Assembly (NCBI RefSeq): GCF_009497895.1
Contig: NZ_CP033116.1
Coordinates: 2,046,001 to 2,110,000, forward strand
Direction of reading: 5' to 3'
DNA length: 64,000 bases
Source of the DNA: Halopseudomonas pelagia
GTDB lineage: Bacteria; Pseudomonadota; Gammaproteobacteria; Pseudomonadales; Pseudomonadaceae
A model generated the notes under the pieces. The model worked only from the letters and a program-made list of their open reading frames with translations, did no database searches and was not told the DNA's origin. Positions within the stretch are counted from its first letter, which is position 1, and each line of letters starts with the position of its first letter. This document shows, piece after piece, positions 26,660 to 35,255 of the stretch. A program made the translations under genes and the position numbers.

Positions 26660-28831
26660 TCATTGCGGGCATGGCCCTAGATTGGCATTGATGATGTCTC
26701 GATCCAAATCATTGGTGAGACCGTCGATGTTGAAGTCATAGGTGCTTGATCCACCCCAGCGCGCCTGCACTGCGGCCTGGGTGCTTAGATCGAGATCATT
26801 CACCACGCCGTCGCCATTACCGTCGCCCGGGCAACTGACCTGAGAGGCCAATACACTATTAAGCTCTGCCTGCAGCAGGTCCAGATTGCCTTGCTGCTCG
26901 GAGTTCAAACCCTGGCTGGTCAGCTCGAATTCCGCCCTGTCTATCTGTGGCAAGGTCGAGTTCTGATCAATGGCATAGAGTTCTTCAGAGACTATCTCGA
27001 TGCCGGAGTCGATAGTGACGTCATAGTCCAGCGCCTGGTTGCGGACCAGTTTGAAATCATCATTTCGCACCGCAATGGTGGTGGTTGGATTCATGGCGAT
27101 TCGGTTGGAGTCGTAGTTGGCTGGATCGTCATCGTAGATGGCCTGATTCACTTCCCAGCACTGGGTCAGATCGCCCCTCAGAACCGCCGGATCGTCCGCT
27201 CCAATACCCCACCAGACCCCGGCGTTGTCTTCACATACATTCTTGCTCACCGGCGTGTGCGAGCAGGAACTGCCGAAGAACACACAGGGGCCGTTGCGGC
27301 CGCCGTCCACCTGGATATTCAGCCCGCCCTGGGTAAAGTTGTAATCGCGCAGGCTTTCCTGGGCGGGGTCGGTAAGGTAGGGCTGCATGCTCACTGCGTC
27401 GACGCCGCGTGGTACAGCTGCTGGCACATCAATGCCAGCGGTCTCACCGAACAGCTGGAACACATCCGCCGCATTGATCATATGTTCTACCGCACGGCCT
27501 GGCGCCTCAACCATGGGGCCTGCGACGATTAACGGCACCCAGACCCCGGTCTGATAGGCGGTGCCCTTGGCACGGTTAAGATCGAAAGGTGCCTTGACCA
27601 GATTGCCGAAGCTGCCGTTATCGCCAATCACCACGACCATGGTGTCACTGGCGGCCGGGTCATAGATCAGCGAGCCGTCGGATTGTGCCTGGGCTATACC
27701 GGTTTCCACCAGCAGGCGGCCCAGTTCAGTATCCATGGCTTCGATCATTGCATCGGAAAGGCGGCGTTGGTTTGGCAGGCTGGCGCAGTTGCTGTTCAGT
27801 TCTGCACTGATACCAGATGGCAGCAGCTCGGCAGGGGGCTGCTGTAGCGGCTTGTGTACCGAGCTGAAGCTAAGGGTTGTCATCCAGGGACCAGAAACGT
27901 TCTTGCGCGCGTTGATCCATTCGATGGCGGCGTCGACTTCGATGGTCGAGCGCCAGCCGCGTCCGCGCATGTCACTCAACGGGGCTTCCAGCACTTCTCC
28001 GCCTCCGTTGACGACCAGAGGCGATACGTAATGGGCGTTCACCTGGTCAAAGTTGACTTGCGTCGGCGTCTCGCTCTGGCAGACATCATCGGGCACCAGC
28101 ACCCCACCCCGAGACACACATTGCAGCCCGGCGGAATCACCCAGCGCACTTGCACCTACAATCTCTGTGCACTGGCTACCGGTCGAGGTGGGCACATAGC
28201 AGGCGCCGCTGTAGGCACCGTTGGTTTGAGTTTCATCCGGGATGTAACCGCAGCTGTGGGTGCCGGGTGCAGCAACACCGCCAGCGGTGGTGTCGATAGA
28301 GCCCGGCTCGCCACTGATCCAGCCATAAAAATTGTTCCAGCCGATTTGCGCTGGTGTGCCGTTGCCGGCTTCGTTGTTCTCTGCCTGGGCCAGGTGGAAC
28401 TTGCCAAACATCGCGCTCGTATAACCGGCCGGCTCAAGCAATTTGGCTGCGGTAATCTGTTCCGGGTCGGTCTGGGAGTTGGCCAGATCGTTAGGGCCGA
28501 TAGCCTGATAGATGTTGGTACGTAGCGGATAGCGTCCGGTCATGAGTACAGAGCGGCCTGGGGAACATTCCGGCATGGACCAGGTGTTGCGAAAGCGCAC
28601 CCCGGCGTCGGCAATGGTGCCAATAGTAGGCATGCTTGGGGCCTCGGCGCCGCCATAGCCAAAAGCGCTGAGCTGATCGATGCCCACGTCATCCATGATC
28701 ACGAACAGAATATTGGGGCTGGTATTGTCGCTTACGGGAGGGGTGTCATCACTACTTGAGCCGGATCGGCAGGAAACAAGAACAAATAACGCCATCACCA
28801 GCAACACTTTCGCGCCGTGCGGAGTTTTCAA
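26660..28831 (-). CDS. Lipoprotein sulfatase-family hydrolase with dockerin-like C terminus
   Basis: A 723-residue protein with a lipobox LVSC (Cys 21). The catalytic domain (about 40-650) has the sulfatase hallmarks: metal-binding DD at 47-48, the formylglycine motif C-S-P-G-R with Cys 89, the GKFHL lysine/histidine and DNGS metal site. The last 60 residues hold two calcium-loop-like repeats, DGNGDGVVNDLDL and DFNIDGLTNDLDRD, as in dockerin domains. Sulfatases of this type remove sulfate from polysaccharides or aryl sulfates; the substrate is not predictable. A sulfatase-modifying enzyme (FGE or anSME) is not nearby and would be needed. The gene leads a likely two-gene operon with the octaheme cytochrome. 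Confidence 0.88.
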   Translation of the reverse strand: MKTPHGAKVLLVMALFVLVSCRSGSSSDDTPPVSDNTSPNILFVIMDDVGIDQLSAFGYGGAEAPSMPTIGTIADAGVRFRNTWSMPECSPGRSVLMTGRYPLRTNIYQAIGPNDLANSQTDPEQITAAKLLEPAGYTSAMFGKFHLAQAENNEAGNGTPAQIGWNNFYGWISGEPGSIDTTAGGVAAPGTHSCGYIPDETQTNGAYSGACYVPTSTGSQCTEIVGASALGDSAGLQCVSRGGVLVPDDVCQSETPTQVNFDQVNAHYVSPLVVNGGGEVLEAPLSDMRGRGWRSTIEVDAAIEWINARKNVSGPWMTTLSFSSVHKPLQQPPAELLPSGISAELNSNCASLPNQRRLSDAMIEAMDTELGRLLVETGIAQAQSDGSLIYDPAASDTMVVVIGDNGSFGNLVKAPFDLNRAKGTAYQTGVWVPLIVAGPMVEAPGRAVEHMINAADVFQLFGETAGIDVPAAVPRGVDAVSMQPYLTDPAQESLRDYNFTQGGLNIQVDGGRNGPCVFFGSSCSHTPVSKNVCEDNAGVWWGIGADDPAVLRGDLTQCWEVNQAIYDDDPANYDSNRIAMNPTTTIAVRNDDFKLVRNQALDYDVTIDSGIEIVSEELYAIDQNSTLPQIDRAEFELTSQGLNSEQQGNLDLLQAELNSVLASQVSCPGDGNGDGVVNDLDLSTQAAVQARWGGSSTYDFNIDGLTNDLDRDIINANLGPCPQ

Positions 28832-28943
28832 GGGGAACCCTTCTTATTATGTAGCGTTAGATTAGGCTGAAGTATCAGGCTATCCAGCAGTGTGCGCAAC
28901 CTATGGTTAAGCGGACTTGCTACTGCTACGGGGTCAGTGCAGG

Positions 28944-30659
28944 TCATCCATATTCTGCCTGGGCTAGCTCGGGCGTCTCGAAGCACAGCCGGTTGCGCCC
29001 GCTGTGCTTGGCCTGGTATAGCGCCTTGTCAGCGCGGTTGAGCGCGGCTTCGACCCCGTCATTGCCTACCATGACCTCAGCGATGCCAATGCTCACAGTG
29101 GAATGCACCACGTCATTGTCGTTGACTGTCACCTCCAGGGCTTGCACGGCTGCGCGCAAGCGTTCTGCGCAGCGGTTGGCCTCTTGCAGATCCGCCTCCG
29201 GCAGCAGCACGACAAACTCTTCACCACCGAAGCGTGCCAGTAGATCCTTGGTACGGCTGTGTTTTTTCAGTGTTTGCGCAATACTGACAAGGACCTGATC
29301 GCCGCAGCTGTGGCCATACTGGTCGTTCACCTGCTTGAAGTGGTCAATGTCGATCACCAATACCGCCAGCGGCGTGCCCCGATTCTTCGCCAATTCCAGC
29401 ATGTAATCAGCTTCGGCAAAGAAATAGCGGCGATTGTATAGGCGGGTAAGCGGGTCGGTGGCTGCCTGTTTCTTCAGCTCTTCCTGCGAGGCGCGGATAT
29501 CCTCCAGGATTTTTATCCGGTGAGAGATGATAAATGCCAGGGTCAGTGCCTCAAGTACAATGCCGATCCCCACCCCATGGCTGCTTAGATAGGAATGCGC
29601 AATGATCCCCTTGTAAAACAGCACCGCGATACCGTTAAACAGCACGAAAAAACTGTGGCCGATCAGAAAGTACACTACCAAGGGGTTACCCTTGCGGTAC
29701 AACGAAATGCTGACAGAGAAGGTCACCACCATCATCAGCGCGGCCAAGCTACTGGCGGGCTTGAGCGCGGCAGAAATATCATACATGCCCCAGATCAGAG
29801 TGCCGCTGAGCACCACAAGTAGCGCCTGCAGAATGCGGTGTTCGGTGGGGTAAAAGCGTTTGGTTTCGAACACTGCCATCATGAACAGCATCAGAAAGAT
29901 CGGCATGGTGATCAGCGAGATATTCAGTTTGAATATTTCGCTGCCATACACATCGAAGGTGCTGGCGATCAACCCGTAGGACAGCGCAATCCACACCAGC
30001 CCGGAGATAAGGTAGAACGAGTAGAAGATGTTCTCTTTCTTGCTGGTAGCGAAATACAGCAGGCCGTTATAAACCACCAGAGCGAGCATCATGCCCACCA
30101 GCAGAGCGATGTCGGTTTTGATGCTGATCAGCGCGCGCCGGGAGGTTTGTTCATCCATTACCTCAACGGCGAACCATTGATGCGAATAGGCATGGCTGCG
30201 CAGGTACAAGGTAGTGGACTGGTCTGCGGGTATCGTCAGGGGGTACACGGCGGTGCCGCGGTACATCAGAGGATCATCATCGATCTCTTCCATATCGAGC
30301 GTCTGCTGATCCACCAGGCGGCCACTGCGTTCCTGATAAAAGTCGACCGAGCGCACATGGTAAGCGTGCGGCAGGTGCACGAACAGCGGTTGCTGCTCAC
30401 CGGTGGCATTGTCCAGGATTACCTTGAACCAGGTCACTCTGGCACTGGTGCCAAGCGTGGTTTTACTGCTGGTGGGGGTAAAGGGCATGGCGGTGATGTC
30501 TTGGTAAGTCAGCGCTTGAGAGTCATCGACGAAGTAGCCCATGCTGAAATCGGTCAGCGAGACCGGCCCCTCAGTGATATCGACCCTGGGCTCTGCCCCC
30601 GCAACGCTCGCGTTGATCATCAGGAGCGACAGCAATATCAGCTTCTTGAGTAATTCCAT
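28944..30659 (-). CDS. 7TMR-DISM diguanylate cyclase
   Basis: A 571-residue protein: signal peptide (about 1-22), an extracytoplasmic 7TMR-DISMED2 domain (about 28-165), seven membrane helices (about 180-375), a short coil and a GGDEF domain (about 395-560) with an intact GGEEF active site and an RxxD inhibitory site (RTKD) five residues before it. It has no EAL domain, so it should make c-di-GMP and be product-inhibited. DISMED2 domains are thought to bind carbohydrate-like ligands, so it may couple an extracellular sugar cue to c-di-GMP. It lies upstream of the sulfatase on the same strand but 112 bases separate them. Confidence 0.92.
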   Translation of the reverse strand: MELLKKLILLSLLMINASVAGAEPRVDITEGPVSLTDFSMGYFVDDSQALTYQDITAMPFTPTSSKTTLGTSARVTWFKVILDNATGEQQPLFVHLPHAYHVRSVDFYQERSGRLVDQQTLDMEEIDDDPLMYRGTAVYPLTIPADQSTTLYLRSHAYSHQWFAVEVMDEQTSRRALISIKTDIALLVGMMLALVVYNGLLYFATSKKENIFYSFYLISGLVWIALSYGLIASTFDVYGSEIFKLNISLITMPIFLMLFMMAVFETKRFYPTEHRILQALLVVLSGTLIWGMYDISAALKPASSLAALMMVVTFSVSISLYRKGNPLVVYFLIGHSFFVLFNGIAVLFYKGIIAHSYLSSHGVGIGIVLEALTLAFIISHRIKILEDIRASQEELKKQAATDPLTRLYNRRYFFAEADYMLELAKNRGTPLAVLVIDIDHFKQVNDQYGHSCGDQVLVSIAQTLKKHSRTKDLLARFGGEEFVVLLPEADLQEANRCAERLRAAVQALEVTVNDNDVVHSTVSIGIAEVMVGNDGVEAALNRADKALYQAKHSGRNRLCFETPELAQAEYG

Positions 30660-30833
30660 TTACGGTTGCCTGTTTCGCTCGTGAGTGCACTGCAAGGCAA
30701 CCCTTCAGGCTGCTGCATTCCGTTGCGTTCTGGAGTGAATATACTCCATATCGGCGGTACAAGCCCAGCATGGAGCGGAACGATATCTGCCTGGGCAGGT
30801 CTTTAAAAGTACAGCCAACAAAGGAGTAATCGC

Positions 30834-30920
30834 ATGTTGAAATTTCTAGGCAGCACCATTGGTATCATTTTTTTGATCGGTCTGGCCGTTGTAATCGGCT
30901 TTTTCATGCTGATCTTCTGA
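30834..30920 (+). CDS. 28-residue single-helix membrane protein
   Basis: A tiny gene with a near-perfect AAGGAG (30821-30826) seven bases before its ATG. The product is almost entirely hydrophobic, with a lysine at position 3 and a helix from about residue 5 to the end. No codon is wasted: it stops at TGA 30918. A hairpin (CGGCTCA 30936-30942 with TGAGCCG 30951-30957) follows 15 bases later. The strong ribosome site and clean ending argue for a real small membrane protein; its role is unknown. Confidence 0.65.
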   Translation: MLKFLGSTIGIIFLIGLAVVIGFFMLIF

Positions 30921-30935
30921 TCAATTCGCAGCCGC

Positions 30936-30957
30936 CGGCTCAGCGCCTGTTGAGCCG
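30936..30957. terminator. Hairpin after the 28-residue gene
   Basis: A 7-bp perfect stem with an 8-nt loop directly after the small gene. There is no T-run, so it could stabilise the mRNA 3' end rather than terminate. Confidence 0.35.
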
Positions 30958-31157
30958 AATGGCTGACGCGAATGATGGCCTATGGCCTTCTGTCGGAAAG
31001 TTGATTCATATTTACAATATGTCAGACATTGGCAATACCGTGAATAGTGACCTGAGGTAGACTTCTCGCTTGGAAACTGCTCTACCGTGCGATGTATGGC
31101 TGTTCACGCCCGTGTAGTACCTCAGTTGATCAGAATCCCTCCACGACCTGAGACTTT

Positions 31158-33233
31158 ATGCTGACGGGTAGTTACGACCTTTTCATGGTCTTCATTTCTT
31201 TCTGCGTGGCGGTTCTCGCCTCGTACACCGCACTGGATCTTTCCGGCCGCGTTGCCACATCGAAAAAGAATGCTGTGCCCTTCTGGATATGTGGCGGGGC
31301 GCTGGCGATGGGCATTGGTATCTGGTCTATGCACTTCGTCGGTATGTTGGCGTTCAGCCTGCCGATTCCCATGGGTTACGACCTGACCATAACCTTGCTG
31401 TCGCTGGCCTTGGCTATCCTCGCGTCAGGCTTCGCCCTATGGATGGTGGCGCAGCCGGAGATGCCCTGGTTACATCTGCTGATTGGTGCCGTGGCTCTGG
31501 GCGCGGGCATCGCGGCGATGCATTACCTGGGTATGTACGCGCTGCTGATGCAGCCGGGCATTGTTTATGACTCTTTGTTGGTGGGCTTGTCGTTGGTGAT
31601 CGCGGTCATTGCGTCGGCATCCGCGTTGCTGATCGCATTCCGCTTGCGCAGAAATACGGCCTATGTAAAGGCCTGGCGCATGGGGGCATCGCTGGTCATG
31701 GGCGGCGCCATCATCGGTATGCACTATACCGGCATGGCTGCGGCAGGCTTCCCGGAGGGCAGCTTCTGCGCTGCGGCGGTTGACGGGCTGGACAACAACT
31801 GGCTGGCCAGCCTGGTCATTGTCGTCACGCTCGCGGTGCTCGGCATCGCGCTGCTGACCTCGGTGCTGGACGCAAAAATGGAATTGCGCACCGACGCGCT
31901 GAGTAGCTCCCTGGCTGAAGCCAACAAGGAACTCACGCACCTGGCCCTGCATGACAATCTCACCAAGCTGCCCAATCGCCTGTTGCTGGAAGACCGCATC
32001 GAGCAGAGCATGCAGAAGGTCAGGCGCAACGGCGGTATGTTCACCCTGATGTTTCTCGATCTGGATGGCTTCAAGCCGATCAACGACGCCTTTGGCCATC
32101 ATGTGGGGGACAAGCTCCTGGGGCAGGTCGGGCAACGGCTAACCCAGCGTTTGCGCGCTACCGATACCTTGGCGCGGGTCGGCGGTGACGAGTTTGTATT
32201 GTTGGCAGCAGTGGATAACGCCACCGATGCATCCAACATCGCCAGACAGATCATCGACCTGGTCAATCAGCCTTTTCAGGTTGGCGAGCAGGAACTGCGG
32301 GTCTCCACCAGCCTGGGCATCGTGATGTATCCCGCAGATGGCGCTGATCAGCAAGAGCTGCTGATGAACGCTGACGCTGCCATGTATCACGCCAAAGCCA
32401 GTGGCAAGAACGACTTCAGCTTCTTTAACACCACCATGAATGCCGGCGCTCTGGCGCAGTTGAACCTGCTGCAGGATCTGCGCCGCGCCCTTCAGCAAGA
32501 TGAATTCGTACTTTATTACCAGCCGAAATTTGCCGTTAATGATGGGCAAATCGTAGGGGCCGAAGCGCTGATACGCTGGCGCCACCCCACTCGAGGCTTG
32601 CTCGCGCCTGGCGCGTTTATCGGGCTGGCCGAAAAGTCCGGCTTGATTGTTGAAATCGACAGCTGGGTGCTTAAACAAGCTTGTAAGCAGATGGGCGAAT
32701 GGTATGCCGAAGGCTACCTCGATTGGTGCGTAGCGGTGAACGTCTCGGCATTGCAATTATCCCAGCCGCGCTTTGTCGACAGCGTTCAAGCAGCCCTTGA
32801 GCAAAACGCCCTGCCTGCCAAACACCTGATCATCGAAATCACCGAAACCATGGCCATGAATGACGTCGACGCCAGCATCAAGGTGTTGGAACGTTTAGGC
32901 AGCATTGGCGTAGGTGTTTCGATTGACGATTTCGGTTCCGGTCATTCCAGCCTGTTGTATCTGAAAAATTTGCCGGTCAATGAACTGAAGATCGACCGCG
33001 GTTTCGTCAATGAGCTACAACACGGCGCCGCGGATGAAGCGATTATTTCTGCAATTGTCAATCTGGGCCAGGCGCTGGGGCTACGCATTGTCGCTGAAGG
33101 GGTGGAGACGGCAGAACAGCAGGCATTCCTCTCGAGTATGAAATGCGACGTGCTGCAGGGCTTTTTGTTGGGGCATCCGTTGCCGGCTGAAGATTTTATT
33201 GGCAAGTTGGCCAATAAGCGCACTGCCACCTAA
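31158..33233 (+). CDS. MHYT-GGDEF-EAL protein, MucR/NbdA-like
   Basis: A 691-residue inner-membrane protein. Seven helices (about 5-235) carry three MHYT-type motifs, MHFVGM, MHYLGM and MHYTGM, thought to bind metal and sense O2, CO or NO. A GGDEF domain (about 265-420) has an intact GGDEF and an RxxD inhibitory site (RATD); the EAL domain (about 435-685) keeps AEALIRW, ITETMA, IDDFGSGHSS, KIDRGF and AEGVET. The architecture and length match MucR of P. aeruginosa, which makes c-di-GMP for alginate production, but NbdA has the same layout, so I give no symbol. An 8-bp inverted repeat (31052-31059 and 31118-31125) lies upstream. Confidence 0.93.
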   Translation: MLTGSYDLFMVFISFCVAVLASYTALDLSGRVATSKKNAVPFWICGGALAMGIGIWSMHFVGMLAFSLPIPMGYDLTITLLSLALAILASGFALWMVAQPEMPWLHLLIGAVALGAGIAAMHYLGMYALLMQPGIVYDSLLVGLSLVIAVIASASALLIAFRLRRNTAYVKAWRMGASLVMGGAIIGMHYTGMAAAGFPEGSFCAAAVDGLDNNWLASLVIVVTLAVLGIALLTSVLDAKMELRTDALSSSLAEANKELTHLALHDNLTKLPNRLLLEDRIEQSMQKVRRNGGMFTLMFLDLDGFKPINDAFGHHVGDKLLGQVGQRLTQRLRATDTLARVGGDEFVLLAAVDNATDASNIARQIIDLVNQPFQVGEQELRVSTSLGIVMYPADGADQQELLMNADAAMYHAKASGKNDFSFFNTTMNAGALAQLNLLQDLRRALQQDEFVLYYQPKFAVNDGQIVGAEALIRWRHPTRGLLAPGAFIGLAEKSGLIVEIDSWVLKQACKQMGEWYAEGYLDWCVAVNVSALQLSQPRFVDSVQAALEQNALPAKHLIIEITETMAMNDVDASIKVLERLGSIGVGVSIDDFGSGHSSLLYLKNLPVNELKIDRGFVNELQHGAADEAIISAIVNLGQALGLRIVAEGVETAEQQAFLSSMKCDVLQGFLLGHPLPAEDFIGKLANKRTAT

Positions 33234-33239
33234 AGCATC

Positions 33240-33259
33240 CAGACCGCCGCAGCGGTCTG
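33240..33259. terminator. Hairpin between convergent genes
   Basis: A perfect 8-bp stem (33240-33247 with 33252-33259) and a tight CGCA loop sit between the converging MHYT and siderophore-interacting genes. No T-run is present on either strand; it probably acts as a weak bidirectional terminator. Confidence 0.4.
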
Positions 33260-33288
33260 AGTGCTTGTCAGCAAAGCCACATTCAACG

Positions 33289-34032
33289 TCAGCCGGCCTG
33301 TACCGCATCGGCCTGTTTCAATTGCTTGTGCTGGTCTTCGTTACTGCCATGCTTCCAGTAGCTGGAAATATACAGGTCAGCCCGGTCTATCTGACGCTCC
33401 TCGCGAAAATATTGGCGTAGTGCGCGCATGCCAGTGAACTCGCAAGCCGCCCACACATTGACTCGGCCGTCTGGCCAGAACAGTTGGCGCACACGGTCGG
33501 CCAATGTCTCTGGGCGGTGGCCGGGCTCAGGGTTGATGAGCCAGATCAGTTCCATTCCGTGGGGCACGTTGAGCTGTTGAATGTCGGCCTGGTCGATGAC
33601 CTCAAGTATGGCGGTGCCCCGAGCATCGGCGGGTAAAGCTTCGATATTGACGCTGATGGCGGGTAACGCCGTCATGTCGCCAGCCAGCAGAAAGTAGTCC
33701 GCACTGTGGTCGAGCGGTTTTTTCGCGCCAGGGCCGCCAACCAGGATGCTGTCGCCGGTCTGACAATGCGCCGCCCAATGGGAGGCCGGCCCACCGTCGC
33801 CGTGCAACACAAAGTCCACGTCCATCTCGCCTGCGCGCTGTTCGCGGATCGTATAGGTGCGCATCAGCGGTTTGTTTTCTGGACCCGCGTCGAACATAAG
33901 CTTGATGTAGCCGCCTGCCTGGTCCTCGGGAAAGTCCAGCATGGCGTCGCCGCCGAGAGTGACGCGCAGCATGTTCGGGGTCACGGTTTGCTTGCTAATG
34001 ACTTGCAGGGTACGGGGTAAAGCGCGTGCCAT
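33289..34032 (-). CDS. Siderophore-interacting protein (ViuB/YqjH-like)
   Basis: A 247-residue flavoprotein. ATG 34032 is preceded by GAGGA six bases upstream; a longer frame to 34071 is unsupported. The FAD-binding domain (about 1-120) carries RTYTIRE for FAD binding, and the NADPH-binding domain (about 125-245) has the YFLLAGDMTALPAI motif and the EFTGMRALRQYFRE C-terminal helix. Family members (ViuB, YqjH) use NADPH to reduce ferric siderophores and free the iron in the cytoplasm. It ends close to the MHYT gene and points the other way. A link to the siderophore receptor at 59-62 kb is possible. Confidence 0.87.
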   Translation of the reverse strand: MARALPRTLQVISKQTVTPNMLRVTLGGDAMLDFPEDQAGGYIKLMFDAGPENKPLMRTYTIREQRAGEMDVDFVLHGDGGPASHWAAHCQTGDSILVGGPGAKKPLDHSADYFLLAGDMTALPAISVNIEALPADARGTAILEVIDQADIQQLNVPHGMELIWLINPEPGHRPETLADRVRQLFWPDGRVNVWAACEFTGMRALRQYFREERQIDRADLYISSYWKHGSNEDQHKQLKQADAVQAG

Positions 34033-34270
34033 GGATGTTCCTCGGACGAGTGTCGTCCCGTTTTCGGTCATATGCCAGGCGATACGGAAGGCTGCTTGCC
34101 CTCTATTGGGCGCAAGTCAGAATGACATATTAACGCAAAAGGTTAGCGTAGATCGATTGCCGATTTGCGACTCAAGGCGATTTCGCAGCAACAGGCTGTT
34201 GCAATGATACGGGTGCCGCCAGACGTTGGCATGAGCATAATGCCGCCTTCGATCAGCAGGGGTGTGGGCT

Positions 34271-34531
34271 ATGTCCGGCAGCAACGAGTGGAGCGGTGCA
34301 GATGCGTCCCGCATCATCGAAATGGCCTGGGAAGACCGCACCCCGTTTGAAGCGATTGAAGCCGTGTACGGGTTGAGTGAGCCGGAGGTGATTCAGTTGA
34401 TGCGCCAGCAACTCAAACCCGGCTCCTTCCGCTTGTGGCGTGCGCGCGTAAGCGGGCGCAAGACCAAGCATGGCGCGCTGCGCGATCCTGGGGTTATTCG
34501 CGGTTATTGTCCGACCCAGTACAAGCGCTAG
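34271..34531 (+). CDS. TIGR03643-family small protein
   Basis: An 86-residue basic protein. It begins with SGSNEWSGADASRIIEMAWEDRTPFEAIE (in family-like form), carries an acidic helix, GLSEPEVIQLMRQ and a C-terminal KTKHGALRD..VIRGYCPTQYKR. This matches the TIGR03643 family, short proteins often near photolyase-type genes, of unknown function. The last 15 codons form the start of a 237-bp direct repeat whose second copy is at 40.03-40.26 kb. The gene itself is intact, and a 3' fragment of it is duplicated downstream of the SGNH gene. Confidence 0.7.
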   Translation: MSGSNEWSGADASRIIEMAWEDRTPFEAIEAVYGLSEPEVIQLMRQQLKPGSFRLWRARVSGRKTKHGALRDPGVIRGYCPTQYKR

Positions 34532-34721
34532 GTCAGCGGAAGATACAGGCGTCCTTGCCTGAGCCTCGCGGGTGTCAAATGCGGAACTGACCCACCAATG
34601 AGCCTAACCGATCGCCGAGTGACGACAGATCGCGAGCGGTCTTGGCACCATTGGCGGTTTCTTCTGCCACGCTTTCTACTGCTGTGGCGATCTGATGCAC
34701 GCTGCGGTTGATCTCTTCCGC
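34485..34721. repeat. Direct repeat, left copy
   Basis: This 237-bp segment matches 40027-40262 with about 11 mismatches or single-base gaps, roughly 95% identity by hand. It contains the 3' end of the TIGR03643 gene and the last 49 codons of the chemoreceptor gene. The two copies bracket the acylation operon. The match starts at ATCCTGGGG and ends at CTTCCGC, after which the sequences are unrelated. Confidence 0.85.
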
Positions 34722-34943
34722 CGCCTTGCCCTTTACCACAAACCGATCCATCAGCTCAGGGTCGACGGTGATGGCAGCTCCGCCATTGATCCGCAGCGTC
34801 TCGCCCAAGCCGGGAATCATGAAAAATAGTGCAATCCTCAAATCGTTAAGCTGCAGCCAGCCTCTACGCCTTTCGTCATTGATCCGCCGGCGGTTGGTGG
34901 TTGGCGTGGTGCCAATGTTACGTCTCTCCGCAGCTTTGGACAT
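34575..34943 (-). pseudogene. Chimeric ORF: PNPOx-like fragment fused to chemoreceptor tail
   Basis: A 122-codon frame with no start signal of note. Its C-terminal half is the end of the chemoreceptor ([15 protein letters not shown]..., the last 49 residues), encoded inside the left direct repeat. Its N-terminal half is a PNPOx-like fragment (ALFFMIPGLGETLR, PELMDRFVVKGK) diverged from the intact gene at 23.6-24.2 kb. The junction lies at about 34721, in frame. Upstream, about 30 further residues do not match either family clearly. I take it as a recombination remnant, because both parts lack most of their domains. Confidence 0.7.
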
Positions 34944-35255
34944 TATAAGCCCCGTTCAGTCTTGATCCCTGCAAAATGGGGTCGATTGGTGCCTACTACT
35001 CCTACAGAAGAGCAGGCCGTCCTGCTTGTTATGCACATGTTCAGCGCTCGCTCGCTTTGCATCCTCGACAGCTGAGGCTATCAGGTCCAATACTTCGCAG
35101 CTCTGCCGTTGGGCACCCGGCAGCAGTGTTGCATGAACGTTTTGCAAATGGCGATGTCCGATTCTTCAACAAGAGTGCTTCGCTTCCACTCAAGTTAGGC
35201 CGTTCATGGCTATGCGCGGACCTGAGGGGCTCGTCGCTGAAAGCAGGAGCAAACG
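34944..35255. other. Gene-free region before the acylation operon
   Basis: About 310 bases upstream of the MBOAT gene. It must hold the operon promoter, but I see no convincing -35/-10 pair and no reading frame with good support. Confidence 0.4.

Noticed and set aside
31021-31157. c-di-GMP riboswitch before the MHYT gene
   Set aside because: The conserved GEMM core sequences were not found.
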